From Desulfohalovibrio reitneri (lineage in GTDB: Bacteria; Desulfobacterota; Desulfovibrionia; Desulfovibrionales; Desulfovibrionaceae), in assembly GCF_000711295.1 (NCBI RefSeq), contig NZ_JOMJ01000003.1, positions 1,809,501 through 1,873,500 of the forward strand: a stretch of 64,000 bases of DNA, in the 5' to 3' direction. The notes under the pieces were generated by a model. The model did no database searches. It was not told the origin of the DNA and was given only the letters and a program-made list of their open reading frames with translations. The translations under genes and the position numbers were made by a program. Below are positions 34,430 to 44,523 of this stretch, in pieces. Within the stretch, counting starts at the first letter, position 1; the number at the start of each line of letters is the position of its first letter.

Positions 34430-34804
34430 TTACTGGATGGATTTGGTCCCGGTCTCGCCGGTGCGCACGCGCGCGGCGTCGGGGATGTCCATGACGAAGA
34501 CCTTGCCGTCACCGGGCCGTCCGGTCCTGTTGGTCTCGATGATGGTCTCCACCACGTCGCCGACCTCGTCGTCGGCCACCACCACGGTGACCATGCGCTT
34601 GGGGTAGAGGCGGCCCTTCTCGCCAAGCATCTCGGCGGCCTCCTCGATGCCGGACTCGGCACCCTCCAGCAGCTGGCTGTTGACCAGGCCCTTGCCCCGG
34701 CCCTGGCACTCCTGGGCGAAGAAGGCGTCCACGCCCGCTTCGGTCAGGGCCTTCTTGGTGCGGTTCATCCTGTCCATGCGGATGACGGCGATGATTTCCT
34801 TCAT
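34430..34804 (-). CDS. nifI2: PII-like nitrogenase regulator NifI2
   Basis: A 124-residue GlnB-family protein. It begins MKEIIAVIRMDRMNRTKKAL, has the ECQGRGKGL segment leading into a long T-loop and the C-terminal VVVADDEVGDVVETIIETNRTGRPGDGK typical of PII beta-strands and the nucleotide site. With NifI1 it forms a complex that binds dinitrogenase and blocks activity when 2-oxoglutarate is low (ammonium switch-off), as shown in methanogens. Its ATG overlaps the nifI1 stop by one base. Confidence 0.94.
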   Translation of the reverse strand: MKEIIAVIRMDRMNRTKKALTEAGVDAFFAQECQGRGKGLVNSQLLEGAESGIEEAAEMLGEKGRLYPKRMVTVVVADDEVGDVVETIIETNRTGRPGDGKVFVMDIPDAARVRTGETGTKSIQ

Positions 34805-35154
34805 CAGGCCACCTCCGCCGGCTCCGCGCCTTCCCGCACGCCGGAGGAAATGGTGTACATCTCCTCCACCGGGGCCACGAAGATCTTGCCGTCGCCGAAG
34901 GCGCCCTTGTCGCCGGAGCGGGCCGTTTCCATGATGGTCTTGATGACGAAGTCGCGGTCCTTCTCCTGGCCCACGATCATGAGCATGACCTTTGGGATCT
35001 CGTCGTAGGTGACTTCGCCGATCTTGATGCCGCGCTGCTTGCCGCGCCCGGCCACGGAGAACTTGGTCACGGCGGGATAGCCCGCGTCCATAAGGGCGGC
35101 CAGCACGTCGTCCGCTTTTTCTGGGCGCACGATGGCCCGGATCATGTTCAGCAT
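34804..35154 (-). CDS. nifI1: PII-like nitrogenase regulator NifI1
   Basis: A 116-residue GlnB-family protein between nifH and nifI2. It starts MLNMIRAIVRPEKADDVLAAL, has VAGRGKQRGIKIGEVTYDEIPKVMLM, where the short T-loop replaces the uridylylation loop of GlnB, and FGDGKIFVAPVEEMYTISSG. Location between nifH and nifD and pairing with NifI2 mark the NifI system for post-translational switch-off of nitrogenase. 27 bp separate it from nifH. Confidence 0.94.
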   Translation of the reverse strand: MLNMIRAIVRPEKADDVLAALMDAGYPAVTKFSVAGRGKQRGIKIGEVTYDEIPKVMLMIVGQEKDRDFVIKTIMETARSGDKGAFGDGKIFVAPVEEMYTISSGVREGAEPAEVA

Positions 35155-35181
35155 GGGTTTATCTCCTTGGTGGCTTCGGGG

Positions 35182-36165
<984 letters not shown>

Positions 36166-36302
36166 CTACACTTGTGAAAGGTCCGGGCCTACATTTTCGT
36201 AGCTTGTGTGCGTTGCGGCGGGCCAAAGCCCCCGGAATCCGGCGCGGGCCCGGATTTTGCTGCCTTCCCCGGCGACAAGCCTGGAAAAGGAGGGCCAACG
36301 GC

Positions 36303-37409
36303 ATGCTCATCGACACCACCCTGCGCGAGGGGGAACAGCGATACGGGGTCTACTTTGACGCGGAGGCCAAGCTGGCGCTTCTGGACAGCCTGCTGGCCGC
36401 TGGCGTGGAGGAAATCGAATGCGGTGTGGCCGGACGCTGCCCGGACACCCCCGGCCTGGTGGCCAGAGGCAGGGAGCGCGCCGGACAGGGGCAGGCCATA
36501 TCCGTATGGTGCCGGGCGGCCGAGGCGGACCTGGAGCTGGCCGCCTCCCTGCGGCCGGACCGCGTCTGCCTGGGCCTGCCCGTGGCAGACGCCCACCTGG
36601 AAAAGCGCTTGCGCATCTCCCGCGCTGGACTCGTGCACCGACTGGAAAGGCTGCTCATCCAGGCGGAGGAGTTGGGCGTGGCCTATCTGTCCGTGGGTCT
36701 GGAGGACGCCAGCCGGGCCGATCCGGAATTCGCCCTGGCCGTGGCGCGCGCGGCCCGCGACGGCGGCGCGCGGCGGGTGCGGCTCTCGGACACGGTGGGC
36801 GCGCTCTCCCCCCTGGAGACGGCGAGGCTGGTTGAGCGGTTCCGGAGCGAACTGCCCGGCCTGGACCTGGCCGTGCATTGCCACGACGATCTGGGCCTGG
36901 CCACGGCCAACGCCCTGACCGCCCTGGACAGCGGGGCGGACGCGGCCGACTGCGCCTGCCTGGGCCTGGGCGAACGGGCGGGAATCGCGGCCACGGAGCG
37001 GCTTGCCATGCGGCTGAACCTGGACGGACGCGGGGACTACGCCCTGGAGGCCATCACGAAGGCCTGCCGGGTGGCGGCCCGGTCCGCGGGAATGGAGGTG
37101 CCGGGCCACGCCCCGGTGGTGGGCGAGCGGCTTTTCTGGGTGGAGTCCGGGCTGCACGCGGACACAGCCGCAAAGGCCCCCGGCCTGCACGAACCGTGGG
37201 CTCCGGCCCTGACCGGCCACGCCCGCCGCGCCGCCGTGGGCAAAAAGAGCGGGAGGGCCGCGGTGCGCCGCAAGCTGGAGGAATTGGGCATGGCTCCGGA
37301 GGCGGAAGATCTGGAGCGGTTGACCTCGGAATTGCGGGACGAATCCTTGCGGATGGGCCGCGTTCTGGACGACGGAGAGGTGGCCCGGTTGGCCGCGAGA
37401 GCTTGCTGA
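36303..37409 (+). CDS. nifV: Homocitrate synthase NifV
   Basis: A 368-residue enzyme of the alpha-isopropylmalate synthase family, started at ATG 36303 (MLIDTTLREGEQRYGVYF) with AAGGAGG upstream. DTTLREGEQ and the metal-binding AVHCHDDLGLATANALTAL (HxH) are intact, and the C-terminal accessory region has the ESGLHADTAAK and AVGKKSGRAAV segments seen in NifV. It makes the homocitrate ligand of FeMo-co from acetyl-CoA and 2-oxoglutarate. Divergent from nifH, sharing a roughly 300-bp regulatory gap. NifV supports the view that this is a molybdenum nitrogenase with a standard homocitrate cofactor. Confidence 0.93.
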   Translation: MLIDTTLREGEQRYGVYFDAEAKLALLDSLLAAGVEEIECGVAGRCPDTPGLVARGRERAGQGQAISVWCRAAEADLELAASLRPDRVCLGLPVADAHLEKRLRISRAGLVHRLERLLIQAEELGVAYLSVGLEDASRADPEFALAVARAARDGGARRVRLSDTVGALSPLETARLVERFRSELPGLDLAVHCHDDLGLATANALTALDSGADAADCACLGLGERAGIAATERLAMRLNLDGRGDYALEAITKACRVAARSAGMEVPGHAPVVGERLFWVESGLHADTAAKAPGLHEPWAPALTGHARRAAVGKKSGRAAVRRKLEELGMAPEAEDLERLTSELRDESLRMGRVLDDGEVARLAARAC

Positions 37410-37428
37410 ACGAATTTACAGCGAGCCG

Positions 37429-37491
37429 AAAAAAGTGAAACCGGGGGCGGCCCGGCGTGCCATATGCTCCGCGTGGGCCACCCCCGGTTTC
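37429..37491 (-). terminator. Terminator downstream of the LpxR-like gene, shared with nifV
   Basis: GAAACCGGGGG (37437-37447) pairs with CCCCCGGTTTC (37481-37491), extended inside by GGCCC/GGGCC. Read on the minus strand it is followed by ACTTTTTT, a good T-run. nifV ends 28 bp before it, so it probably limits transcription from both sides. Confidence 0.75.
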
Positions 37492-37592
37492 GAGGGGAAG
37501 TGGGCGAAACCTACTCCACGTCCGAACAGGTATTCAATGGGGGAAAACCCCCATTTGCATGGTTTTGTGTCGCCGATGCGGCGATTTAGGGG

Positions 37593-37620
37593 AACTCCCT
37601 ACCTTCGACGGTAGGGAGTT
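37593..37620. terminator. 11-bp stem-loop 3' of the LpxR-like gene
   Basis: AACTCCCTACC (37593-37603) and GGTAGGGAGTT (37610-37620) form a perfect stem with a TTCGAC loop, starting 35 bp after the stop codon at 37655. A second GGTAGGGAG at 37631-37639 could compete for the left arm, so two alternative folds exist. There is no T-run, so its role is uncertain. Confidence 0.45.
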
Positions 37621-37654
37621 GGGCCTTCCTGGTAGGGAGCTTGCGGAGACGCGT

Positions 37655-38677
37655 TTAGAACGTCCAGCCGACGTTCACCGAGCCGAAACTCTGCCCTTCG
37701 TCCTGGCCGAAGAACTCCGGGGTGCGGTGGACGGCTTGGAAGGAGGCGAAGAGGTCGCCCAATCGCAGGCCCACGCCCGCGCTGAGGTCGGCCACGAAAT
37801 TCTTTTTGGGCACGGAGTGGCTGGACTCGAAGGTGTTGCCGTCCAGGAAAATGTTGCGGGCCACCGCCCGCCCGTCCGCCGTGGCGAAGAGGTAGAGGCT
37901 GAAGAAGGGGCGCGACTCCCCGGGCGCGACGTCCGCCGTCACCCCGGCCCCGGGGCGGATGCGGGAGGAGCCGAAGTCCGCGGGCAGGTTCCAGCCGAAG
38001 CGCGCTTCTGCCCCGGCGTTGGCGTAGGTCATGACGTTGCCCGCCGTGGCCCCGAAATGGGGCATGAAGGCCGCGCCCAGGCCGTCGCCGCCCACGCTCC
38101 ACAGCCGGTTGACCGCCAGGTAGGTCAGTATCAGCCCCAACTCGTTGTCCAGCTGGTTGTCCCAGCCCTTGGGGTCCGGGGAGTCCACCACTTTGTGCAC
38201 GAACTTCTGGGTGGGCTCGGCCAGGGAGGCCGGTCCCACCATGCCCGCCGAGGCCTCCACCGCGTGCAGCCACCGCGTGCTCTTGCGGTTGAGGGAGACC
38301 GCGCCGTACAGCCAACCCGCATAGGGCCGTTCGTCCTCGATGAGGTCCGGAGTGGTGATGTCCGTGGGGGTGTACATGTTCTGCCCGATGGACAGGCCGA
38401 CGTTGTAGCCGAACCCCTCCCGGTTGAGCCAGGGCAGACTCGCCAGCCACTCCCGCACGGACTGCGGCAGCCGCTCGTCATCGGCGTAGCTGGCCAGGTC
38501 GCCGGACAGCCAGGTCATGCGGACGGCGTTGGTGTAGTACTGGTCCGTGCCCGCGAAGATGTCGTTCTCCCAGTAGACCAGCAGCATGGAATCGGTCTCG
38601 GCGGCGCGCGCTGGCTGGGACAGAAGCAGGACGGCCAGGCAGGCAAGGAGCGGGAGTCGGGCGAGAAGGACGCGCAT
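37655..38677 (-). CDS. LpxR-family lipid A 3'-O-deacylase (DUF2219)
   Basis: A 340-residue outer-membrane protein with signal peptide (LPLLACLAVLLLSQPARAA). Family motifs are VYWENDIFAGTDQYYTNAVR, where N and D residues line the LpxR active site, and ERPYAGWLYGAVSLNR, followed by beta-barrel strands and the terminal aromatic residue (VNVGWTF, final Phe) expected for BAM substrates. LpxR removes the 3'-acyloxyacyl group from lipid A in some pathogens; in this bacterium it may tune the outer membrane. It is the last gene of its own unit, downstream of the M16 protease with a terminator between them. Confidence 0.88.
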   Translation of the reverse strand: MRVLLARLPLLACLAVLLLSQPARAAETDSMLLVYWENDIFAGTDQYYTNAVRMTWLSGDLASYADDERLPQSVREWLASLPWLNREGFGYNVGLSIGQNMYTPTDITTPDLIEDERPYAGWLYGAVSLNRKSTRWLHAVEASAGMVGPASLAEPTQKFVHKVVDSPDPKGWDNQLDNELGLILTYLAVNRLWSVGGDGLGAAFMPHFGATAGNVMTYANAGAEARFGWNLPADFGSSRIRPGAGVTADVAPGESRPFFSLYLFATADGRAVARNIFLDGNTFESSHSVPKKNFVADLSAGVGLRLGDLFASFQAVHRTPEFFGQDEGQSFGSVNVGWTF

Positions 38678-38701
38678 GCACAGGGTGTAGCTCCGGGCGG
38701 G

Positions 38702-38739
38702 GAAAAAGAAAAGGCGGCCGGGCCCAAAACCCGGCCGCC
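38702..38739 (-). terminator. Rho-independent terminator of the M16 protease gene
   Basis: On the minus strand GGCGGCCGGG-TTTTGGG-CCCGGCCGCC is followed by TTTTCTTTTT. A 10-bp GC-only stem starting 13 bp after the protease stop codon. Confidence 0.93.
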
Positions 38740-38752
38740 CGCGATGTTTCGC

Positions 38753-41674
38753 TTACAGGATGCGGAGCCGTTCCAGCTTGCGGCCGGTCTCCTCGATCTC
38801 TCCGGCGGCTTGCTCCGGGCCCATGACCACCACCCGTCCGTGCTCGGCCAGGGCGCGCGCGGCCTCGCCGAAGCGGCGGAAGTCCTCGTTGCCCAGCCGC
38901 AGCACGGCCTCGCGCTTCTCCTGCCGCCACTGGGGGGTGCGGCCGGTCAGCCTGCGGGTGAGGGAGATGAAGCCCTTGGCGTCGGGCAGGTGGTGGGCGT
39001 CGATCTCGCCGATGGCCCCGACCACCGCCTTGTCCAGCTCGGCCTTGTCCAGCTCCAGGGAGGCCAGCAGGTCGGCCGCGCCGTCGTACACCGCCAGGGT
39101 ATTGGCGGAGTTGGGGTCGCGGTAGGAGACCATGCCCAGGGTGCCCTCCACGTCGTCCAGGGCGCAAAAGGCGCCGTAGGCCCCGCCCTGCACGCGGATG
39201 CGGTCCCACAAATAGCCCATGCGCAGCCAGCGGGAGACGGCCATGGCCGCCGGGCCGGGGTCGATGCCCAGTTCGGCGTAATTGACCGCCTTGCCCACGT
39301 AGTTGACCGCGGCCGGGATGAGCAGGGCCTCGTCCTGGCCGTGCATGGGCGGCCGCTCCACCGCTTCGGCGGGGCCGAATCCCGGCAGCCCGGCCAGCAC
39401 GCCGTCCAGGTGCGGATCGAAGGCCGCCAGATCCTCGGCCGTGGCCGTGACGTTGGCCGCGCGGGCGGAGCGGGTCAGCAGGTGGTCGCGCACCGCCTCC
39501 AGGGAGCGGCGGATCTCCGGCCATTCATCCGGCAGGCGGGAGCACAGCTCGCGCAGGAAGAAGAGGTACTCCGCCCCGCTGGTGCGCTCGGCCAGCCGTC
39601 CGGCCCGCGTCAGCGAGCCGCGCAGCCGGTTCTGCACGAAGAGGTGCCCGGCCGGGGTGACGCGCTGCTCCAGCCTGGCCTTCTCCTCCAGGGCCATGCG
39701 GGTGAACCGCTCGGCGTCGGAGAAGTCGGCGCTGGTGAGCACCTCGGTCATGAGCTCGGCCATGTCCTGGGCCTTTTCCGAGGTGGCCTTGCCGCGCAGG
39801 AAGAACCAGGAGACCGGCGTTCCTTCCAGATCGGTGGAGTGCATCATGGCCGGGTCGATGCCGCCGGTCTTGGCGGCGATGGCCCGGGTCAGCTCGGTGA
39901 AGGAGCGCTTCTTGGTGCCCATCTCCACCAGGGCGCGGCCGAACAGCGGCAGCCAGGGCAGGTGCTTCTCGTCCATGCCGCTCAGGTCGAAGCCGGCGTC
40001 GAAGTAGACGATGCCCGCGGCGGGCTGCTCGTGGCGCATGACCAGCGCGCCGCGCTCTTCGCTCTCGGCAAAGGGGATCTCGCGGTTCTCCGGCGGCATG
40101 TCCTCCCGGCCCAGGGCGGGGATGCGGGCCAAGTCCGCCGGGTCGTCCGGCTTCTCCTGCTTCTCCCGCAGCTCGCGGGTTTCGGCCATGATGCGCTCCC
40201 GCTCGGCCTGGTCCATGCCCTCCAGTTCGCGGGCCAGCTCCTCCTTCTCCTCGCGCTCGCGCCTGGAGCCCAGCTCCGGGTCCGGGGCGAGGGTCAGCAG
40301 GCAGGCGTGAGGGTTTTCCAGGAACCAGCGCCGGATGAGGTTCTCGAACACCGGCTCGCCGTCGGCCAGCCGTTGCTTGAGGCGGCCAAGCGGCTCCTCG
40401 AAGGCCAGCATGGCCAGGGGGTCCCCGTCGTACAGCCAGGTGGTCAGGGAGCGCAGCCAAAGGGCAAGCCCGCGAGGGAAGGAGCCGGTGTTGGTCTCCC
40501 GCAGGTCGAACTCAATGGTATTCAGAGCGGCCTCGCGCACATCCTCGGGCACGCCGTTGTCCGCCAGGTCGCGCAGGGTGTCCGTGACGAGGCCTTGCAT
40601 GCGGCCAGCCGTGTCCTCCAGGCCGTCCGCCTTGATGCCCTTCAGCCCGATGGAGAAGTACATCTGGCGCAGCTCCTCCTCCAGTCCGATGCCCGCCAGG
40701 TCCTCGCCCAGGCCGGAGTCGATGAGGGCCTGGCGCAGGGGCGAGGAAGGCATGCCCACCAGCACCTCCTCCAGCACGCGCAGGGCAAGGTTCTCCTCTA
40801 CCTCGGCGGTCTCGCAGAGCAGCCAGCCCAGGGTGGCGTAGCCGCGCTCGTCCTCGCCGTCCTCGGAGCAGGCGTAGGTCTTGCGCTCCCTGCGCGGCTC
40901 GCTCCACCGCTGCTGCAGGGCCACCTCCGACTCCGGCTCCAGCGGGCCGAAGCCGTCAAGGTATTCCGCCAGGATGGACAGCCGCTCGTCCTCCTCCGGG
41001 CCGTCGCCGTGGAAAAGGAACCAGCAGTTGGCCGGGTGGTAGAAGGTCTCGTGGAACTCGCGGAACTGTTCGAAAGTCAGCTCCGGGATGGTCTTGGGAT
41101 TGCCGCCGGAATCAAGCCCGTAGGTCTGGTCCGGAAAGACCGCCTGCTGGGAGTATTCGTGCAGCAGGGAGTCGGGCGAGGAATAGGCACCCTTCATCTC
41201 GTTGTAGACCACCCCGCGCCGCTTCAGCGGGCCGTCCGGGTCGTCCAGCTCGTGATGCCAGCCCTCCTGCATGAAGATGTGGCGGGTGATGAGGGGATGG
41301 AAGGCGGCGTCCAGATAGACGTCCACCAGGTTGCGGAAGTCCTGGAGGTTGCAACTGGAAACCGGGTAGCAGGTCTTGTCCGGGAAGGTGAAGGCGTTGA
41401 GGAAGGTCTTCAGCGAGCCCTTGAGCAGCTCCACGAACGGTTCCTTGACCGGATACTTGCGGGAGCCGTTGAGCACGGAGTGCTCCAGGATGTGGGCCAC
41501 GCCGGTGGAGTCGCGCGGGGGGGTGCGGAAGGCCGCGCCGAAAACCTTGTTCTCGTCATCGTTGGCCAGGGAGAGCACGCGCGCCCCGGTCTTGTCATGC
41601 CGGTAGAGTCGTGCGACAGTCTGATATTCGGAAATCTCCTCCTCGCGGAGGAGGCTGAATCCATTGATCGCCAT
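38753..41674 (-). CDS. Presequence protease-like M16C zinc metallopeptidase
   Basis: A 973-residue insulinase-family protease of the PreP/falcilysin (M16C) group. The inverted zinc motif HxxEH is HILEHSVLNGSRKYP at about residue 62, with the distal glutamate downstream and the family FLNAFTFPDKTCYPVSSCN. Two homologous halves are joined by a charged helical hairpin (about 460-515: LEGMDQAERERIMAETRELREKQE). The C-terminal half has the R/Y residues used for substrate docking (GGAYGAFCALDDVEGTLGMVSYRDPNS). No signal peptide, so cytoplasmic peptide turnover is likely. Divergent from the SDR gene with only 41 bp between them. Confidence 0.93.
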   Translation of the reverse strand: MAINGFSLLREEEISEYQTVARLYRHDKTGARVLSLANDDENKVFGAAFRTPPRDSTGVAHILEHSVLNGSRKYPVKEPFVELLKGSLKTFLNAFTFPDKTCYPVSSCNLQDFRNLVDVYLDAAFHPLITRHIFMQEGWHHELDDPDGPLKRRGVVYNEMKGAYSSPDSLLHEYSQQAVFPDQTYGLDSGGNPKTIPELTFEQFREFHETFYHPANCWFLFHGDGPEEDERLSILAEYLDGFGPLEPESEVALQQRWSEPRRERKTYACSEDGEDERGYATLGWLLCETAEVEENLALRVLEEVLVGMPSSPLRQALIDSGLGEDLAGIGLEEELRQMYFSIGLKGIKADGLEDTAGRMQGLVTDTLRDLADNGVPEDVREAALNTIEFDLRETNTGSFPRGLALWLRSLTTWLYDGDPLAMLAFEEPLGRLKQRLADGEPVFENLIRRWFLENPHACLLTLAPDPELGSRREREEKEELARELEGMDQAERERIMAETRELREKQEKPDDPADLARIPALGREDMPPENREIPFAESEERGALVMRHEQPAAGIVYFDAGFDLSGMDEKHLPWLPLFGRALVEMGTKKRSFTELTRAIAAKTGGIDPAMMHSTDLEGTPVSWFFLRGKATSEKAQDMAELMTEVLTSADFSDAERFTRMALEEKARLEQRVTPAGHLFVQNRLRGSLTRAGRLAERTSGAEYLFFLRELCSRLPDEWPEIRRSLEAVRDHLLTRSARAANVTATAEDLAAFDPHLDGVLAGLPGFGPAEAVERPPMHGQDEALLIPAAVNYVGKAVNYAELGIDPGPAAMAVSRWLRMGYLWDRIRVQGGAYGAFCALDDVEGTLGMVSYRDPNSANTLAVYDGAADLLASLELDKAELDKAVVGAIGEIDAHHLPDAKGFISLTRRLTGRTPQWRQEKREAVLRLGNEDFRRFGEAARALAEHGRVVVMGPEQAAGEIEETGRKLERLRIL

Positions 41675-41715
41675 GCGGTCAAACTCCTTTCTGATTCGAT
41701 GCTTGGGAGGCGCAA

Positions 41716-42483
41716 ATGCCCTATGTAAAACAGAAGACCTTCGTTGTCACCGGAGCCTCGTCCGGAATCGGACGCGCCCTGGCCATCCGGTTGGCCGAGA
41801 GTGGGGCCTCGGTGGTGCTCAACGCGCGCCGCCAAGGCCTCCTGGAGGAGACCGAGGACGCCTGCGTGGAACACGGCGTGCGAGCCAACAGCGTGCCCGG
41901 CGACATCGCCGACCCGGACGTGGCCCGGCGGCTGGTGGACCGCGCCCTGGACTGCGGCGATTTCTCCGGCTTCTTCCACGTGGCCGGGGTCTTCTCCCCC
42001 GGCCCCTACCTGTGGGAGCTGGACGAGGCGGGCTTCGACGCCATCATGGACTCCAGCGTCAAGGGGGCCTGGTCCATGACCCGGGCCGCCGTGCCGCAAT
42101 TGATTAAGCGGCGGGGCGGGCTGGCCTGCTTCTTCGGCTCCGGCGCGGCGGAGATCGTACAGCCGGGCATCGGCGCCTACTGCGCGGCCAAGGCCGCGGA
42201 GGAGCATCTCTGCCGCCAGCTGGCGGCGGAGGCCCCGCGCGTGGCCGCCTTCGTCTACCGCCCGCACGTGGTGGAGACCCGCATGCAGGAGCAGGCTCGC
42301 GAGGCCCAGGGCGGCGCGGCCGAGGAGCTGCATAAGCTGTTCAGGAGCTGGAAGGAGGAGGGCCGCCTGATTACCCCGGAACAGGCCGCCCAGGGCGTGC
42401 TGGACCTCATCGGCGAGGACCCGGGGAAACTGACCGGAAAGACCTTCCGCTGGGGCGAAGGACAGGTGGGCGGAGAGGAATAG
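41716..42483 (+). CDS. SDR-family NAD(P)-dependent oxidoreductase
   Basis: A 255-residue classical short-chain dehydrogenase: cofactor motif TGASSGIGRALA near residue 12, NAG-equivalent HVAGVF, catalytic serine in FFGSGAAE and the active-site YCAAKAAEEHLC (YxxxK) with C-terminal HVVETRM. An arginine after the second strand (NARRQG) favours NADP. The substrate is unknown. It ends 3 bp before the convergent HAD gene and starts 41 bp from the M16 protease gene, which leaves a very small shared promoter region. Confidence 0.88.
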   Translation: MPYVKQKTFVVTGASSGIGRALAIRLAESGASVVLNARRQGLLEETEDACVEHGVRANSVPGDIADPDVARRLVDRALDCGDFSGFFHVAGVFSPGPYLWELDEAGFDAIMDSSVKGAWSMTRAAVPQLIKRRGGLACFFGSGAAEIVQPGIGAYCAAKAAEEHLCRQLAAEAPRVAAFVYRPHVVETRMQEQAREAQGGAAEELHKLFRSWKEEGRLITPEQAAQGVLDLIGEDPGKLTGKTFRWGEGQVGGEE

Positions 42484-42486
42484 CGG

Positions 42487-43161
42487 CTACGGCAGAAGCC
42501 CCTGGCCGCGTAGCAGATCGATGCAGGCGGCCGCGTCGGCGGCGGTGAAGCGCGCGCCCGCCTCGGCCAGGTCCGCCTCGCTCAGGCGACCCGAAGCCGC
42601 CCCGCAGGCGTCCATGCCCATGGCCCTCGCGGACTGGGCGTCCAGGGCGTGATCGCCCACCAGCACCGCGCGTCCCGGCTCCACCCCCAACCGTTCCAGC
42701 GCCAATCGCAGGTGCGCCGGGTCCGGCTTGGGCCGGGCCACGTCCTCCCGCGCCAGAAACACGTCCGCCTCCCGGGCCACGTCGGGAAACAGCTCGATCA
42801 CCGCCGGGGTGCAGTTGCGGGTCACGACTCCGGTCAACACGCCTCGCCCGCGCAAATCCGCCAGCAGACCCCGCGCGAAGGGAAACAGCCTCCCGGCCCG
42901 CGCCCCGGCCAGCTCCATGTCCATGATCAAAAACCGCCCCCGGGTGTGGAACTCGCGGGCCGTCTCGGCGTCATGCTCTGCCTCAACCGCTCCGGCCAGC
43001 TCGTCCAGCCGCTCCAGCACCGGACGGCCGTGGCCGTTGGGCGGCACCGGGTCCAGGTAGGCCCCTGCCAGGGCCTCCACCTTGCGGGCCATGAGGGGAA
43101 AATCCACCCTGGTCTCGGCCAGGGTGCCGTCGAAATCGAACAACACGGCGGTGTAGGGCAT
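42487..43161 (-). CDS. HAD-superfamily hydrolase (phosphoglycolate phosphatase-like)
   Basis: About 224 residues from ATG 43161 (MPYTAVLFDFDGTLAETRVD); ATGs at 43176 and 43179 are alternatives. The four HAD motifs are visible: DFDGTL, TRNCTPA (threonine), KPDPAHL (lysine) and VGDHALDAQSA. A small helical cap follows motif I. It resembles phosphoglycolate phosphatase or similar small-molecule phosphatases; the substrate cannot be assigned. Divergent from the flavoprotein gene, with about 100 bp between the starts. Confidence 0.86.
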   Translation of the reverse strand: MPYTAVLFDFDGTLAETRVDFPLMARKVEALAGAYLDPVPPNGHGRPVLERLDELAGAVEAEHDAETAREFHTRGRFLIMDMELAGARAGRLFPFARGLLADLRGRGVLTGVVTRNCTPAVIELFPDVAREADVFLAREDVARPKPDPAHLRLALERLGVEPGRAVLVGDHALDAQSARAMGMDACGAASGRLSEADLAEAGARFTAADAAACIDLLRGQGLLP

Positions 43162-43260
43162 CCCGTCCGCTTCCATCATTTCCGGGGTCCGGTCAAGAAC
43201 TGGCGAAAACCGCGCTCTTGGGGTACTCACTCCCGGAAAAACCGCAGCCGGACGATCCCC

Positions 43261-44403
43261 ATGCGCGACCTCATCATCGCCGGAGCCGGGCCAGCCGGAT
43301 CCGCCGCCGCCCTGGAAGCCGCCAAGCACGGCCTGGACGTGCTGCTCCTGGACAAGGATCCATTCCCCCGCCACAAACCCTGCGGCGGCGCACTCTCCTC
43401 CCAGACCCTGCGCCAGCTCGACCGGAACCTGCCCCCCGGACTGGCCAAACGATTCTTCACCGGCGGACGCCTGCGCTTCGCTGACAACGGCCGGCTCGAC
43501 CGCTCCATCGGCCAACAGGCCGGCGCCCTGGTCCTGCGCAGCGAGTTCGACGCCTGGATGGCCCAATGCGCCGCCGAGGCCGGAGCCGAGTTCCGCCACG
43601 GAGAACGCGTCCTCTCCCTGGAGGAGGACCTGCGCGGCGTCACCGTGCGCACCGCCAAGACCACCGAACGCGCCCGCATCGCCCTGGTGGCCGAAGGCGC
43701 CACCGGACGCCTCAAGCAGTTCGTCCGCCCGCCCGATCCGCCGGACGACCTCGTTTTCTGCGCCTGCGCCGACGTACCCGCCGACCAGGGCGCGGCCCGC
43801 GCGGGTGAACCCCTGCTGCTGCACTTCGGGGTGGCCCCCATCCTCTACGGCTGGGCCTTTCCACGCGAAGCCGACGCCTCCGTGGGCCTGGGCGAACTGG
43901 GCCGCAACCGCAAACGCCTCAAAAACGACTTCAACCGCTTCCTGCGCCTCAACAACATCCCCCAGCCGGAAACCGTGCAGGGGCACGTCATCCCCATGGG
44001 CGGCACTCCCCGGAAAATCGGCAAAGGCCGCGTCCTGCTGGCCGGAGACGCCGGAGGCTTCGCCGACGCCCTCCTCGGCGAGGGCATCTGCCACGCCGTG
44101 CGCACCGGCCAGGCCGCGGCCCACGCCTGCGCCGAGCACCTCCCCCGGGGGGAGGACCTCAACGTGGCCGCCACCCACACCAATCTCTGCGAACCCGTCC
44201 GCATCGAACTCCAACACGCCCTCAACCTGGTCAACGCCCTGCGCTACGCGCCCACCCCCCTCTTCCGCACCATGCTCACCCACCCGCCCACACTGGACGA
44301 ATACATCCGCATCCTGGCCGGACACCGCACCTACAAGCAGTTCAACACCAAGCTCAAACACGACCTGCCGCAACACATCCTGCGCGCCGTACTCGGGAAA
44401 TAG
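43261..44403 (+). CDS. Geranylgeranyl reductase-family FAD-dependent oxidoreductase
   Basis: A 380-residue flavoprotein. The FAD Rossmann motif GAGPAGSAAALEAAKHG is at the N-terminus, followed by the PCGGALS segment of the geranylgeranyl reductase family, and the second FAD motif is VLLAGDAGGFADALLGEGI with CHAVRTGQAA. Such enzymes saturate isoprenoid chains (archaeal lipids, menaquinone, chlorophyll phytol); in a menaquinone-using anaerobe, quinone-chain reduction is a reasonable guess but inference only. Single gene, ATG 43261. Confidence 0.88.
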   Translation: MRDLIIAGAGPAGSAAALEAAKHGLDVLLLDKDPFPRHKPCGGALSSQTLRQLDRNLPPGLAKRFFTGGRLRFADNGRLDRSIGQQAGALVLRSEFDAWMAQCAAEAGAEFRHGERVLSLEEDLRGVTVRTAKTTERARIALVAEGATGRLKQFVRPPDPPDDLVFCACADVPADQGAARAGEPLLLHFGVAPILYGWAFPREADASVGLGELGRNRKRLKNDFNRFLRLNNIPQPETVQGHVIPMGGTPRKIGKGRVLLAGDAGGFADALLGEGICHAVRTGQAAAHACAEHLPRGEDLNVAATHTNLCEPVRIELQHALNLVNALRYAPTPLFRTMLTHPPTLDEYIRILAGHRTYKQFNTKLKHDLPQHILRAVLGK

Positions 44404-44523
44404 GGCAGCGAGGCCCCGGCCGCGCGGCGAGACCGCCTGACGAATGGCGAGGGGAACGGAAGGCGGCAGGCTGGTGTTTGTTCAGGGCGGGGGAAGCCCA
44501 ATAGCCCCAGCCCCCTGCGCTCC

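Noticed and set aside
37457-41728. A 1423-codon plus-strand open frame
   Set aside because: It lies antisense to the LpxR-like and M16C protease genes; its composition is the usual shadow of high-GC codon use and it has no recognisable domain.
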